DNA of 43,168 nucleotides, taken from assembly GCA_943331445.1 (NCBI GenBank), contig CALQLO010000016.1:1-43168 (forward strand), read 5' to 3'. Shown piece by piece: positions 26,217 through 35,874 of this stretch; position 1 is the first letter of the stretch; every line of letters begins with the position of its first letter. Origin of the DNA: Akkermansia muciniphila. GTDB lineage: Bacteria; Verrucomicrobiota; Verrucomicrobiia; Opitutales; UBA953. The notes beneath the pieces were generated by a model. The model did not search any database and had not been told where the DNA came from. It saw nothing but the letters and a program-made list of their open reading frames with translations. A program made the translations under genes and the position numbers.

Positions 26217-26990
26217 TTAAGGCTGCTGCGGCATCTGGGCCCGCGCTTCGGGCAACCAGGACTGCAGTTGCTTCACCCGGGTGGCATCAGCCGGATGGGT
26301 CGAGAGGAACTCGGGCGGCTTAACGCCGCCAACCTTCGAGAAGCGGTCCCAGAAAGCCGGAGCGGCCTCCGGCTTATAGCCAGCCCGGGCCATGAACAGC
26401 AGGCCTAGATGATCGGCCTCCGATTCATGGCTGCGGCTAAAAGGCAGCAAGATGCCATACTGGGCACCGACGCCGACGGCAGCCATCCAGCTGGACCGTG
26501 TCTTGGTGGAGGAGTTTTTTGTCGCCTCATCAGCGACCGCGGCGGCGATCGCTACGCTCATCGACTGAGAGACGCGCTCGGAACCATGCCGGCAGATGAC
26601 GTGGGAGACTTCGTGCCCGAGAATCACCGCAATGTCATCATCTGTCGGGGCATATTGGAACATTCCGGAATTAAAACCGATCTTGCCGCCGGGCATCGCA
26701 AAGGCGTTCGGCGTCTTGTCGTCGATGACGGCAAACTCCCAGCGTGCAGAGGGAGGCAGGACGCCCGCCCGATCATCCCGGCGAGCGGCAGCGACGATTT
26801 TAAGTCCGATTTCCTTAATTTTGGCGAGTCGCTTATCCCCCGGCAATTTCTTCATTTTGGAAAACTCGGAAGCCGACATCGAGGCGACCTCGGATTCGTC
26901 GACAAAGATAAGTTGCGAGCGTCCAGTAATCGGCGCGTGCTGACAACCAGCGAGGGCTAAGGCGAGGAGAAGGAAGGCAAGCGGACGCAT
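26217..26990 (-). CDS. M48-family zinc metallopeptidase lipoprotein
   Basis: Periplasmic, lipid-anchored relative of LoiP/BepA. The signal peptide MRPLAFLLLALALAGC has a lipobox with C16 as the lipidated residue. The zinc site is H126-E127-x-x-H130 in GHEVSH with the third ligand in the ExxxD motif E189...D193 (HESEADHLG). NAFAMPGGKIGFNSGM (95-110) is a strong M48 signature. I use the ATG at 26990 since it gives the lipoprotein signal; an upstream in-frame start at 27080 would bury it. It follows the BY-kinase gene by ten bases on the same strand, so this envelope quality-control protease appears co-expressed with the polysaccharide exporter. Confidence 0.93.
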   Translation of the reverse strand: MRPLAFLLLALALAGCQHAPITGRSQLIFVDESEVASMSASEFSKMKKLPGDKRLAKIKEIGLKIVAAARRDDRAGVLPPSARWEFAVIDDKTPNAFAMPGGKIGFNSGMFQYAPTDDDIAVILGHEVSHVICRHGSERVSQSMSVAIAAAVADEATKNSSTKTRSSWMAAVGVGAQYGILLPFSRSHESEADHLGLLFMARAGYKPEAAPAFWDRFSKVGGVKPPEFLSTHPADATRVKQLQSWLPEARAQMPQQP

Positions 26991-27000
26991 GATGAGAATG

Positions 27001-29295
27001 TCAGGACTTAGCCGGCGTGCCCTCTTCGGAAGGGCCACCGGATGATACGTAATATTTTTTGTAAGAAGAATCATAGCCATCCGTGTATACGGAAGCCATC
27101 CGCAGCGACATGCTATTGAGCACCACCCCCAGCAAAGGGGCTTCGGCCTCCTTCAACCGGGCGATGCAAGCCACCGCGTGGCGGAGATTCACCGCATTAT
27201 AGCGAACAACGTAAATCAAGCCGTCGATTTTCGGGAGCAGGTGCAACGCGTCCGAAACCGCTCCCAGTGGCGGGGAGTCGATGAAGATGCGGTCGTAGCG
27301 CCCGCGAAGCTCGTCGAGCATGGCGAGGAATTTCGGGTTATTGATAACCTGGGTGGGGTTCTTACAGCTCATCCCGACGGGAAGGACATCAAGGCCAGAC
27401 GCTACGTCCCGGACGATGGCCTCCTCCAGGGTCGACTCCCCGTTGAACCATCGGCTCAGGCCGCCGTCGCCGGTGAAGCCTAGAGAGGGGCCGACATTGG
27501 GTAGACGCAGGTCGGCGTCGATGACCAGCACCCTTTCCGCATGTTGCGCAAAAATAAGGGCGAGATTCGTTGCCACGAAGGTCTTACCTTCGCTGGGACG
27601 GGTAGAGGTAACGAGGAAGACCTTGCTCGTGGCCACAGCCGGATTGACCTTCATCGAAGAATAGATGGCCCGGACGGCCTCCACCGCAACGGGGTCCTTG
27701 CCTTGGCGTGCCAAGAGCGCTCGGTCGGGCCCAGAGACTTCCGTGACGCGGGGGACGGTGCCCAGCAGCGGCAGCCCCAGGCCACCTTCGACATGTTTAG
27801 CAGACTTAATCCGGTCATCGAGCGTCCCCATGATGACAATCAAGACGACCCCGAAAACTATACCGACACCGAGACCGAGCATCGCATTGAAATAGTAGTT
27901 TTTGTTGATGGGCTTATCCGAGACCGAGGGCTGATCTAGGATCCGAATGGAAGTGCTCGTGCCTGAAGTTGAGGAACGCAGTTTGGCTTCCTCATAGCTC
28001 AGCTTCATGCGAGCGAGGAATTCTTCACTTGCGCGGACTTCCTTATCTACTCGCTCGAGCTCGATATTAGCCGCCTGGAGTTTGGAAATCTCCCCTTCCT
28101 TGGTTTCTAAATTCTTGACGATTGCTTCGTAGCGGGAGCGGGCATTATCCAACGAGGCCAAGACCCGCTTAACAGCTTGCACGACCGCCTCGCGGTGCTC
28201 CTTCTGCGTCTCGGCGAGCTTCGCACGTTCATCGATAAGTTTCTGGTTCTTCTCGGTATAGCGCTTTTCCATCGTCCCGATGCTGATTTTTAACTGACTC
28301 ACCGAAGCTAAAGCATTGGCCACCGTAGTATCTGCACGAATCTGAGGGATATCGCCGAGATCACGGGCAGCCTTCTGGTACTCCGTAATAAGCGCTGCGA
28401 TAATTTCCAATTCGTCGACTTGCTTGCGGGTTTCCTCGCGGTCTTTGACCAGAACGAAGCGCTCGGTCGTGAGCGTGTTCGTATCCTTGGCGATGGAGAG
28501 TAATTTCTGATTCTTAATCAGTTCGTTCTTTTGCTCGTAGAGCTTGCGGACCTTGTCATCGAGGGTTTCGATTTCAATGCGAGCCTTCTCCACCAATGGG
28601 TTGGTGATAGTGAGTCGCTCATCTTCGCTGTACTTCTGGATTGCTTCACAAAACAAGCGAGCCACCTGCCGGGAAAGGTCGCGGTTCGGGTGCGTGAAGT
28701 CGATATTGATGACGAGGGTCTGGCGCTGAGGATTGATCGCCCGCTGCTTCGCAAAGACTTCCTGTTCAGTCAGCGGGCCGCTAAAGACATTGCCGCCCTG
28801 ATATGGTTCGAGCACGAGCTTGCGCTCGGCAGTGGTCAGGCGTTTCGAGACCCCCTCGATGATACTAGCGCTCCGCATCGCTTCGACGGCGGTAAAGAAG
28901 TCGTCGTTGGAGACGATTTTGAAATTATCTTCGGCCGCCGAGGTGCCGCCGGCGAGATTAGGCGCGAGACGAAAAACTCGGAGGCGTCCCGTCGCCCGAT
29001 ATTCCGGCATCACATTGTAGGCGAACAACAAACTAAGAGTCGTGAAGACGAGAGCCGAAAGGAGAATCCACCAATACCTCTCGCGCAGCATGGTGAGATA
29101 AGTCCGGAACGTGCCGCCCTCGGCGGCCCCATAGCGACCGTAGCCACCGTAATTACCGTAGCCCTGACCGCCGTAGTTGCCAGCGCCATAGCTATTATAG
29201 CCTCCACCGTAGCCACCATAGTTGCCGTACCCGCGATTCCCTTCAGGCGGACGTTCGTTGGATTGGCCCTGAGGGCCGGGCGAAGGAGTGGCCAT
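27001..29295 (-). CDS. polysaccharide co-polymerase with BY-kinase domain (Wzc-like)
   Basis: Inner-membrane protein that controls polysaccharide chain length and export by cycles of tyrosine autophosphorylation. Order in the 764 residues: a Gly/Tyr-rich cytoplasmic tail (21-56, 17 Gly and 10 Tyr), first membrane span about 74-94, a long periplasmic Wzz domain with coiled coils (about 100-500), second span near 497-518, then the BY-kinase with Walker A RPSEGKT near 566, Walker A' VLVIDADLR near 590 and Walker B RIFIDSPP near 671. The C-terminus carries a cluster of five tyrosines, the usual phosphorylation sites. The OPX lipoprotein gene lies six bases upstream. The Gly/Tyr-rich N-terminal tail is not a standard Wzc part. 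Confidence 0.93.
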   Translation of the reverse strand: MATPSPGPQGQSNERPPEGNRGYGNYGGYGGGYNSYGAGNYGGQGYGNYGGYGRYGAAEGGTFRTYLTMLRERYWWILLSALVFTTLSLLFAYNVMPEYRATGRLRVFRLAPNLAGGTSAAEDNFKIVSNDDFFTAVEAMRSASIIEGVSKRLTTAERKLVLEPYQGGNVFSGPLTEQEVFAKQRAINPQRQTLVINIDFTHPNRDLSRQVARLFCEAIQKYSEDERLTITNPLVEKARIEIETLDDKVRKLYEQKNELIKNQKLLSIAKDTNTLTTERFVLVKDREETRKQVDELEIIAALITEYQKAARDLGDIPQIRADTTVANALASVSQLKISIGTMEKRYTEKNQKLIDERAKLAETQKEHREAVVQAVKRVLASLDNARSRYEAIVKNLETKEGEISKLQAANIELERVDKEVRASEEFLARMKLSYEEAKLRSSTSGTSTSIRILDQPSVSDKPINKNYYFNAMLGLGVGIVFGVVLIVIMGTLDDRIKSAKHVEGGLGLPLLGTVPRVTEVSGPDRALLARQGKDPVAVEAVRAIYSSMKVNPAVATSKVFLVTSTRPSEGKTFVATNLALIFAQHAERVLVIDADLRLPNVGPSLGFTGDGGLSRWFNGESTLEEAIVRDVASGLDVLPVGMSCKNPTQVINNPKFLAMLDELRGRYDRIFIDSPPLGAVSDALHLLPKIDGLIYVVRYNAVNLRHAVACIARLKEAEAPLLGVVLNSMSLRMASVYTDGYDSSYKKYYVSSGGPSEEGTPAKS

Positions 29296-29301
29296 GGAAA
29301 A

Positions 29302-30051
29302 TTAGATGCGGCTGTCTTCGACGTAAATCTGGTCTTCATCCTCGAGGATGAAGTCCGGCTCATCGCCGGAATCAATGCGACGCATATCCTTCGTAATCAC
29401 TTGAGTGGCGCCGTCACGGATGCGCTTAACAGCGACATCGGAACGGCGGCCGCGAGGCAAAATCCCTCCGGCCGTGGATAAGGCCCGACCCAGGGTGAGG
29501 GTTTCCTCTGGAGGGATAGACACCGGCCCCGGCTTACCAACATAGCCCGAGACATAGACGCGACGCTCCGCGTAACTCACGATACTCATGACCACCTGCG
29601 GCTCCTTGAAGTACACTCGGAATTGCTTGGCGATTTCATCTTGCGCCTCGGTGAGGGTTAGCCCGGCAACCGGAATGATCTGCTTAAGATAGGGAATATC
29701 AACCGTGCCGTCGGGATTGATCCGTCTTTCAATCTGCGTATCCGGCTCATTAATGACCAAGACCCGGACGAAGTCGCGAGGCCTGAGCCGGTAACTATTC
29801 CGGCGATCCACCGGCTTGGCCGGAACGACGGCCGGGGCGGCAGCAACGGCCGAAGCCGGGGCCTGAGCCAGCACCGGGGCTGCGGCGACAACCGGTGAGG
29901 CTGGCGATGGCGCGACAGGAGCAGGGGCGCCTAATATAATGATATTTTCGCTCTCAACGGCAGCACCTTCACCTGTGTTGGTTGTCACGCACGCGGACAG
30001 CAGGAAAGCTGCGGCACAGGTGCCGAAGAGACATTTCAGAGCAGAGAACAT
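29302..30051 (-). CDS. short OPX polysaccharide export lipoprotein (Wza-like)
   Basis: Outer-membrane-associated polysaccharide export protein. The signal peptide ends in a lipobox LLSAC with C21 lipidated. A Pro/Ala/Val-rich linker (about 41-80) follows, then the polysaccharide export (PES) domain at about 86-160 (YRLRPRDFVRV, RRINPDGTVDIPYL) and one SLBB domain at about 163-215 (VYVSGYVGKPGPVSI). The protein stops at 249 residues just after this domain; E. coli Wza has a second SLBB-type domain and a C-terminal helix that forms the outer-membrane pore. Here both are missing. It needs another outer-membrane channel, and a beta-barrel gene lies immediately upstream. Confidence 0.92.
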   Translation of the reverse strand: MFSALKCLFGTCAAAFLLSACVTTNTGEGAAVESENIIILGAPAPVAPSPASPVVAAAPVLAQAPASAVAAAPAVVPAKPVDRRNSYRLRPRDFVRVLVINEPDTQIERRINPDGTVDIPYLKQIIPVAGLTLTEAQDEIAKQFRVYFKEPQVVMSIVSYAERRVYVSGYVGKPGPVSIPPEETLTLGRALSTAGGILPRGRRSDVAVKRIRDGATQVITKDMRRIDSGDEPDFILEDEDQIYVEDSRI

Positions 30052-30122
30052 GAAGTGAGCGTGGGCCCGAGGGGGTGCGTAGTCAACAGGACCTCCCCTT
30101 CCCTCCCTTTCCCGCCTTCGGC

Positions 30123-31379
30123 TTAGTAGCGGAAGGCAGCAGAAAGGGTGAAGGTGTTTGAGTTATAGGAAGAAGTCGGGGCGGACGGGGTCTTCGAATC
30201 AGTGAAATTATACCCGGCCTGGAAGCTAACGTGGGCGGTATATTTATAATCCACCCCGAGGTTATAGACCATCGTGTTGACCTTGACCGCATCGGAGAGC
30301 GCGTCGGACTTGGTCACCGTGAGATTGAGGCTCAGATCTTCTGCGGCGCTGAAGGACAATCCATAGATGTAACTTTGCGTCAGGGACTGGCCATTGGTCG
30401 AGGAAGCGGTAATATCGCGGCTGAGGGTCAGCGACTGGGAAATCCGTTCCGTCAAGGCGTGTGAAAGGCTGACCGAGTAAGATGGGTCGTTCGTATAGGC
30501 ACCTCCGTCATAATTATAACGGCTATAACCTGCCTTGATGACGCCGTTAAGTTTGCCGGATTCGGTCAGCTGTCCTTTCACCGTGAGACCTGCAAAATCC
30601 TTCTGCATCTGGTTGTGAGTGAGGGCTGGGCGCGCAACGTTAGCGGAATTGAAATACGGGGCAGCCGAATAATCCGTCACATCATGGACGAGTGCCACGC
30701 CGAAGCTAAGTTTCTCGAAAGCCTGGTAATCGAGGTCAAACGGCATGGACTTCGTATTAAGTTCCGAAAGTGAATTCGTGTTATAAATCGTCACGCCAGA
30801 CGCCGCATCGACCTGCGCGGTCGGATTGATGTATTGGTTATAGCTATTCGCATAGCCGAGGCCGGCCCGCATCTTTTCCGTCAGTTTGTAGTTGGCCTTA
30901 AAGGCATGGCTGTAGTTCGCCTGACGAACAAGCGTGGCACCAAGCGTATCGACACTCACCCCAGCCTGAACGAGGTCGTCATTGCGGGCCGTAACGCGAT
31001 AGGAAGAATCCAAAGAAAGAGTGAGCGGGCCGCCGTCGGCGAAACGAATTGCCGCCGTCAAGGCGTCTCGGGAATCCTGGAGGTTAGAAAATTCGGACTG
31101 ATTAAAGTAAATGTAAGTGCGCTTGGCGGAGAGATTGACCGAGAAGGCTGAATCCTTGCCGTACTCGAGCGAAAGCCCTGGGGTTACGGTCCAATCCGTG
31201 GCGGCCTTCTTCGCGGATCCTGAAAACAAATTGTCGGTCACCTCCAGCGCGGCGGAAGAGTCGAAGAAAATATCAATGTCGTCACCGATTTGAATGAGCG
31301 GAGACGAGGGGAGCCAGTTGGCAGCCTGGGCAACCGAGGCGAACGTGAGGAAGGATGCCGCTACGAGGAAACGAGACAT
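30123..31379 (-). CDS. outer-membrane beta-barrel protein of the export locus
   Basis: The 418-residue product has a Sec signal peptide (MSRFLVAASFLTFASVAQA, cleavage near 19) and then a long series of alternating hydrophobic/polar strands with aromatic girdles (for example LTLSLDSSYRVTARND, KANYKLTEKMRAGLGYANSY, VSLSHALTERISQSLTLSRDI). It ends in the classic AFRY C-terminal aromatic of outer-membrane barrels recognised by BamA. I estimate roughly 16-18 strands. It starts the run barrel - OPX - BY-kinase - M48 peptidase on the minus strand, with a 71-base gap to the OPX gene. It is the likely outer-membrane pore partner of the short OPX protein; that role is inference from position and from the missing pore in OPX. 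Confidence 0.87.
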   Translation of the reverse strand: MSRFLVAASFLTFASVAQAANWLPSSPLIQIGDDIDIFFDSSAALEVTDNLFSGSAKKAATDWTVTPGLSLEYGKDSAFSVNLSAKRTYIYFNQSEFSNLQDSRDALTAAIRFADGGPLTLSLDSSYRVTARNDDLVQAGVSVDTLGATLVRQANYSHAFKANYKLTEKMRAGLGYANSYNQYINPTAQVDAASGVTIYNTNSLSELNTKSMPFDLDYQAFEKLSFGVALVHDVTDYSAAPYFNSANVARPALTHNQMQKDFAGLTVKGQLTESGKLNGVIKAGYSRYNYDGGAYTNDPSYSVSLSHALTERISQSLTLSRDITASSTNGQSLTQSYIYGLSFSAAEDLSLNLTVTKSDALSDAVKVNTMVYNLGVDYKYTAHVSFQAGYNFTDSKTPSAPTSSYNSNTFTLSAAFRY

Positions 31380-31401
31380 GGGTGTCTAAGGGGTTAGGTA
31401 T

Positions 31402-31430
31402 GGGATAGGCAAAATCCCACCCCCCATCAA
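31402..31430 (-). promoter_or_regulatory. candidate promoter of the polysaccharide export run
   Basis: On the minus strand TTGATG (31425-31430) and TATCCC (31402-31407) are spaced 17 bases and lie between the rpoC terminator and the beta-barrel ATG at 31379. The -10 is poor. Some promoter must exist here because the rpoC terminator precedes the gene. Confidence 0.35.
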
Positions 31431-31452
31431 CCCCCAAACAAGGTAAAACTAC

Positions 31453-31485
31453 CCAAAACAAAGACCCCGCCTGGTGGCGGGGTCT
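31453..31485 (-). terminator. rho-independent terminator after rpoC
   Basis: Perfect 10-bp stem AGACCCCGCC/GGCGGGGTCT (31462-31471 with 31476-31485) with a four-base loop, followed on the minus strand by TTGTTTT, 21 bases after the rpoC stop. It closes the tuf-to-rpoC block and separates it from the export genes. Confidence 0.92.
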
Positions 31486-31506
31486 GTTGGTCGATTTAAC
31501 CTCCCC

Positions 31507-34500
31507 TTAGGCCGGGGTAGGAGTCTGGAAGACGCGGATGCGGCGGTAGGCCGGGAGGCCGGTACCAGCGGGGACGAGGTGTCCCATAATCACGTTCTCC
31601 TTAAAGCCCGTCAGATTATCGCGCTTAGCCATGGTAGCGGCATCAGTCAGGACTCGGGTTGTCTCTTGGAAGGAGGCGGCCGAGATGAAGGATTCCGTTT
31701 CCAACGAGGCCTTGGTGATACCGAGGAGGATCGGCTCTGATTCGGCAATCTGACCACCGCGCTCGTTAATCGAGCGGTTGGCATGGCCAAGCAGAGTACG
31801 GTCAACCTGTTCACCCCAGAGGTAATCGGAATCGCCGGGCTCGGTGATGCGTACCTTGCGGAGCATGCGGGCCACGATGATTTCAATGTGCTTGTCGTTA
31901 ATGACAACACCCTGCGTGCGGTAAACTTTCTGAATCTCGGTGATGAGGTAATCCTGGACCTTGGACTGGCCAAGGATGTCGAGAATATCGTGCGGATCGA
32001 CGGCACCATCCGTGAGGGCCTGCCCTTGCTTCACCTTTTCGCCTGCGGCGACGACGATGTGCTTTCCGTGCGGGATGAGGTGCTCCTCTTCGCGGCCGAT
32101 GGAGTCGGAGATGACGAGGCGCTTCTTGCCACGGACTGAAGGCTCGAAGCGGACCATACCGTCGATCTTCGCAATCTCGGCGGCGTCCTTCGGAGGACGG
32201 GCCTCGAAGAGCTCAGAGATGCGAGGCAGACCGGCGGTGATATCCTGAGTCTTGGCAGCCTGACGAGGAATCTTGGCGAGAATGGAGCCGCGGCTGACGC
32301 TGTCTCCTTCGTTCACTTCGACGCGGGCGCCGGCGGGAATCGAGAAGGACCCAACTTCCTTGCCAGAGGCATTGATGACCTGAATCTGCGGATTCTGTTC
32401 GTCGGAGTGCTCAATCACGGACTTGTAGTACGTGTTGTTCGAAGCGTCGCGCTCTTCCGTGAAGGTCACCCCGGAGATCATATCCACGAGACGCACCTTG
32501 CCATCGGAGTTAGCGATAATCGGAGTCGAATTCGGATCCCAGGCCGCGATGAGTGCGCCCTTGTCGACAGGCTTACCATCTTCGACGCCGACCAACGAGC
32601 CAGCAACGATGCGGTATTCTTCGACGGGCTGGCCGAGTTCATTAAGGATCCGGATGGAACCGTTACCGTTGACTGCGATAAACTTCCCGTGAATCGGCAC
32701 CGTGGTAAGGTCGACAAAGGAGGCGACCCCCTTGCTCTTAGCCTTGATTTCAGGCGTCTTAATCTGCGCAACGCCACCAATGTGGAACGTACGCATCGTG
32801 AGCTGAGTGCCGGGCTCACCGATGGATTGAGCAGCGATGATGCCGACCGCAGTACCGCGCTCGACCATGCGGCCGGTCGACGGGTCAAGCCCGTAGGAGG
32901 TCGGCGGAATCGCGTTCACGTTCATGTGCGTGAGCGGAGAGAGCACCTTGACGCGATCGATACCAACGGTCTCGATGCGCTTGGCGGCGAGTTCGTCGAT
33001 AAGATGGCCCGCCTTCACGATGATTTCGGAAGGGTTGAGGGGATTGAAGACGTCGTCGGAAGGACAACGTCCCACGATACGGTCGGAAAGCGAAACCAGG
33101 AGTTCGTCGCCGTCGTAAATCGGAGACTTCCACACGCCATTAGGCAGGTGAACGTGCACGCGATCGACACCCGCATCACGCAGTTTAGCAATCAGCTCCT
33201 CAGTGAGAGGGGCGTCCGCCTTAGCGAGAAGCTTGGCGGCACCGGAAGGATTGGCCACCTCGGCAGCGAGGTGACGGCCAAGGGCGGCGTCAGAGATCGT
33301 GATGACTTCGGAGCCCGGAGCCACATCGCGATTGTCGGTGACGATGACATCCATGGCCACGTCGCAAAGCTTACGAGTCATGTAACCAGCGTCAGCGGTC
33401 TTGAGCGCGGTATCGGACAGGCCCTTGCGAGCACCGTGCGTCGAGATGAAGTACTCCAAGACGGAGAGGCCTTCACGGAAGGACGAGAGAATCGGGCGTT
33501 CGATGATTTCGCCGGACGGCTTGGCCATCAGGCCACGAGCACCGCAAAGCTGCTTCACCTGGGCCTTGTTACCACGAGCACCGGAGTCCATCAGAACCCA
33601 TACTGGGTTGATGAGCATACGGTGGGCGTGACGCGGGTCGCCCTTGCGGACACCTGCGACCTTGGCGGCAGCAGAAAGCGTGCTGTACACCGAGGCAGCA
33701 ATGGCATCGGTCGCACCAGACCAAGTATCGACGACCTTGTTGCGTCGCTCCTCAGAGGTGATCGTCCCAGCTTCGTTCTGGCGCTGGAATTCGCGGACCT
33801 TGGCGGTGGCATCGCGCACAAGACCTTCCTTCTCCTTCGGATAGATCATGTCGCTGACGCCGATCGAGATGCCTGCCTTGGTGGCGACGCGGAAACCGGT
33901 CTCCTTCAGTGCATCAAGGACCGGAATCGAGGCCTCGCGACCGCAGTACTTGTAAGTCTTGAGAATGAGGTCGCCGAGCTGTCCCTTCTTCACGGTTTCG
34001 TTGAAGAAACCGAGTTCATCGGGCCAGATGGTGTTGAAGATAATACGTCCAACCGTGGTAACGATCGTGCGGCTCTTTTCATCGCCATGGACGGTCTTAC
34101 GGCCGCAATCCGGATTCGCGTAGCGCACCCAGTCATGCAAGTGCAAGGAGCCTTCAGCTTCAGCAAATGCAGCCTCCGAAACGGAGCCAAGGACCGGCAG
34201 ATGCGTCTTGTCGGCTGGCTTGTCGGCCGGCTCAAGGGTGAGGTAGTAAGAACCGAGCACGATGTCCTGGGACGGCGTGAGAATCGGCTTACCGCTCGAC
34301 GGGGAGAAGATGTTGTTCGTGGACATCATCAGGAGCTTGCACTCCATGATGGCTTCCAAGGACAGCGGGACGTGGACGGCCATTTGGTCACCGTCAAAGT
34401 CCGCGTTGTACGCCGTACAGACGAGCGGGTGGAGACGGATGGCGTCGCCTTCGATCAGGATCGGCTCGAAAGCCTGGATCGAAAGACGGTGCAGCGTCGG

Positions 34501-35841
34501 GGCACGATTCAGGAAAACGGGGTGACCCTTCGTAACTTCTTCCAAGATATCCCAAACTTCGGGCTTCTTCTGCTCGATATGCTTACGGGCACCGCGAACG
34601 GTGTGGGCGAAGCCGAGTTCCTTGAGTCGACGGATGATGAAAGGCTCAAAAAGCACCAAGGCCATCTTCTTGGGAAGACCGCACTGGTTGAGCTTGAGTT
34701 CAGGCCCGATGACGATGACGGAACGACCCGAGTAGTCGACGCGCTTACCGAGAAGATTCTGGCGGAAGCGGCCATGCTTACCCTTCAGCATGTCTGAGAT
34801 GGATTTCAGCTGACGGTCGCGATCTTTGACCGGTTTACCGTGACGACCGTTGTCGAGCAGCGCATCGACAGCTTCCTGGAGCATGCGCATTTCATTATGG
34901 ATGATGACGTCCGGCGTCTTCATCTGAATGAGCTGCTTCAGGCGATTATTACGATTGATGACGCGACGATAGAGATCGTTAAGGTCAGAGGTCGCGAAGC
35001 GGCCGCCTTCGAGGGGAACCAACGGACGGAGGTCCGGCGGGATGACGGGGAGCACCGTCAGGATCATGTGCTCGGGGCGCTTGCCGGAAGCCAGGAAGCC
35101 CTGAATAATCTTCATGCGGCGAGCGATCTTCTTCTTAATCTGCTTGGAGCGGGTGGAGCGGAGCTGGTCGCGGAGATTCTCCACCGTGGCAGCGAGATCC
35201 ATCTTCTTGAGCAGCTGCTGGAGGGCTTCGGCGCCCATGCGGGCCTTGAAAGCGTCAGGGCCGTGTTGTTCGACGGCACGTCGGTAGGATTCCTCGTCGA
35301 GGAGTTCCTTTTCTTCCATGCCAGTCGCACCCGGGTCGACGACCAGGTACTTCTGGTAGTAGATGACCTGTTCGAGCTGGCGGGTGGTCATGTCGAGCAT
35401 CAGCGACAGACGGCTGGGCATGCTCTTCAGGAACCAAATATGGGAGACGGGAATCGCGAGGCGGATGTAGCCCATGCGTTCACGGCGGACGCGGGAGACG
35501 GTGACTTCAACGCCGCACTTGTCGCAGACGACGTCCTTGTATTTAACCTTCTTGTACTTACCGCAGTAGCACTCGTAATCACGGACAGGTCCGAAGATGC
35601 GCTGGCAGAAGAGACCGTTCGGCTCCGGCTTGAACGAGCGGTAGTTGATGGTCTCAGGGCTCTTAACTTCCTTGAGGCCTTTAACCTTACGGTTGCCGTG
35701 TTCGTCGAGTTCGTCGAGGAACTGTTCGCCCGTCCACTGGACGATCTCCTCGGGAGAGGCGATCGAGATGGAGACGAAATCGAAGGACTGTTCCTTCGTT
35801 TCGTTGGCGGTGAACTCGGGGGTGTGCTCCGGGTGAATCAT
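31507..35841 (-). CDS. rpoC: DNA-directed RNA polymerase beta' subunit
   Basis: Catalytic subunit of RNA polymerase, 1444 residues. The N-terminal zinc site is seen in [10 protein letters not shown] and CDKCG near 90-112, the active-site Mg-binding motif NADFDGDQM near 479-487, and the trigger-loop/bridge-helix region in the second half ([24 protein letters not shown]). The C-terminal [26 protein letters not shown] block is intact. It starts 33 bases after the rpoB stop; the leader has no Shine-Dalgarno sequence. No large lineage insertion or intein is apparent. Confidence 0.98.
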   Translation of the reverse strand: MIHPEHTPEFTANETKEQSFDFVSISIASPEEIVQWTGEQFLDELDEHGNRKVKGLKEVKSPETINYRSFKPEPNGLFCQRIFGPVRDYECYCGKYKKVKYKDVVCDKCGVEVTVSRVRRERMGYIRLAIPVSHIWFLKSMPSRLSLMLDMTTRQLEQVIYYQKYLVVDPGATGMEEKELLDEESYRRAVEQHGPDAFKARMGAEALQQLLKKMDLAATVENLRDQLRSTRSKQIKKKIARRMKIIQGFLASGKRPEHMILTVLPVIPPDLRPLVPLEGGRFATSDLNDLYRRVINRNNRLKQLIQMKTPDVIIHNEMRMLQEAVDALLDNGRHGKPVKDRDRQLKSISDMLKGKHGRFRQNLLGKRVDYSGRSVIVIGPELKLNQCGLPKKMALVLFEPFIIRRLKELGFAHTVRGARKHIEQKKPEVWDILEEVTKGHPVFLNRAPTLHRLSIQAFEPILIEGDAIRLHPLVCTAYNADFDGDQMAVHVPLSLEAIMECKLLMMSTNNIFSPSSGKPILTPSQDIVLGSYYLTLEPADKPADKTHLPVLGSVSEAAFAEAEGSLHLHDWVRYANPDCGRKTVHGDEKSRTIVTTVGRIIFNTIWPDELGFFNETVKKGQLGDLILKTYKYCGREASIPVLDALKETGFRVATKAGISIGVSDMIYPKEKEGLVRDATAKVREFQRQNEAGTITSEERRNKVVDTWSGATDAIAASVYSTLSAAAKVAGVRKGDPRHAHRMLINPVWVLMDSGARGNKAQVKQLCGARGLMAKPSGEIIERPILSSFREGLSVLEYFISTHGARKGLSDTALKTADAGYMTRKLCDVAMDVIVTDNRDVAPGSEVITISDAALGRHLAAEVANPSGAAKLLAKADAPLTEELIAKLRDAGVDRVHVHLPNGVWKSPIYDGDELLVSLSDRIVGRCPSDDVFNPLNPSEIIVKAGHLIDELAAKRIETVGIDRVKVLSPLTHMNVNAIPPTSYGLDPSTGRMVERGTAVGIIAAQSIGEPGTQLTMRTFHIGGVAQIKTPEIKAKSKGVASFVDLTTVPIHGKFIAVNGNGSIRILNELGQPVEEYRIVAGSLVGVEDGKPVDKGALIAAWDPNSTPIIANSDGKVRLVDMISGVTFTEERDASNNTYYKSVIEHSDEQNPQIQVINASGKEVGSFSIPAGARVEVNEGDSVSRGSILAKIPRQAAKTQDITAGLPRISELFEARPPKDAAEIAKIDGMVRFEPSVRGKKRLVISDSIGREEEHLIPHGKHIVVAAGEKVKQGQALTDGAVDPHDILDILGQSKVQDYLITEIQKVYRTQGVVINDKHIEIIVARMLRKVRITEPGDSDYLWGEQVDRTLLGHANRSINERGGQIAESEPILLGITKASLETESFISAASFQETTRVLTDAATMAKRDNLTGFKENVIMGHLVPAGTGLPAYRRIRVFQTPTPA

Positions 35842-35874
35842 TTTTTTAAGGTCTGGAGTTTAGTCGTTGGTCGT

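Noticed and set aside
29128-29235. Gly/Tyr repeats as a sequencing or assembly artefact
   Set aside because: Repeat units are imperfect at the DNA level and stay in frame with the kinase, so a real low-complexity segment is more likely.
28531-29481. 316-codon open frame opposite the BY-kinase and OPX genes
   Set aside because: It crosses two real genes on the other strand and has no recognisable domain.
32407-34797. 796-codon open frame on the plus strand across rpoC
   Set aside because: It is the mirror of rpoC coding sequence, a by-product of GC-rich codon bias; the product has no domain and rpoC is certain.
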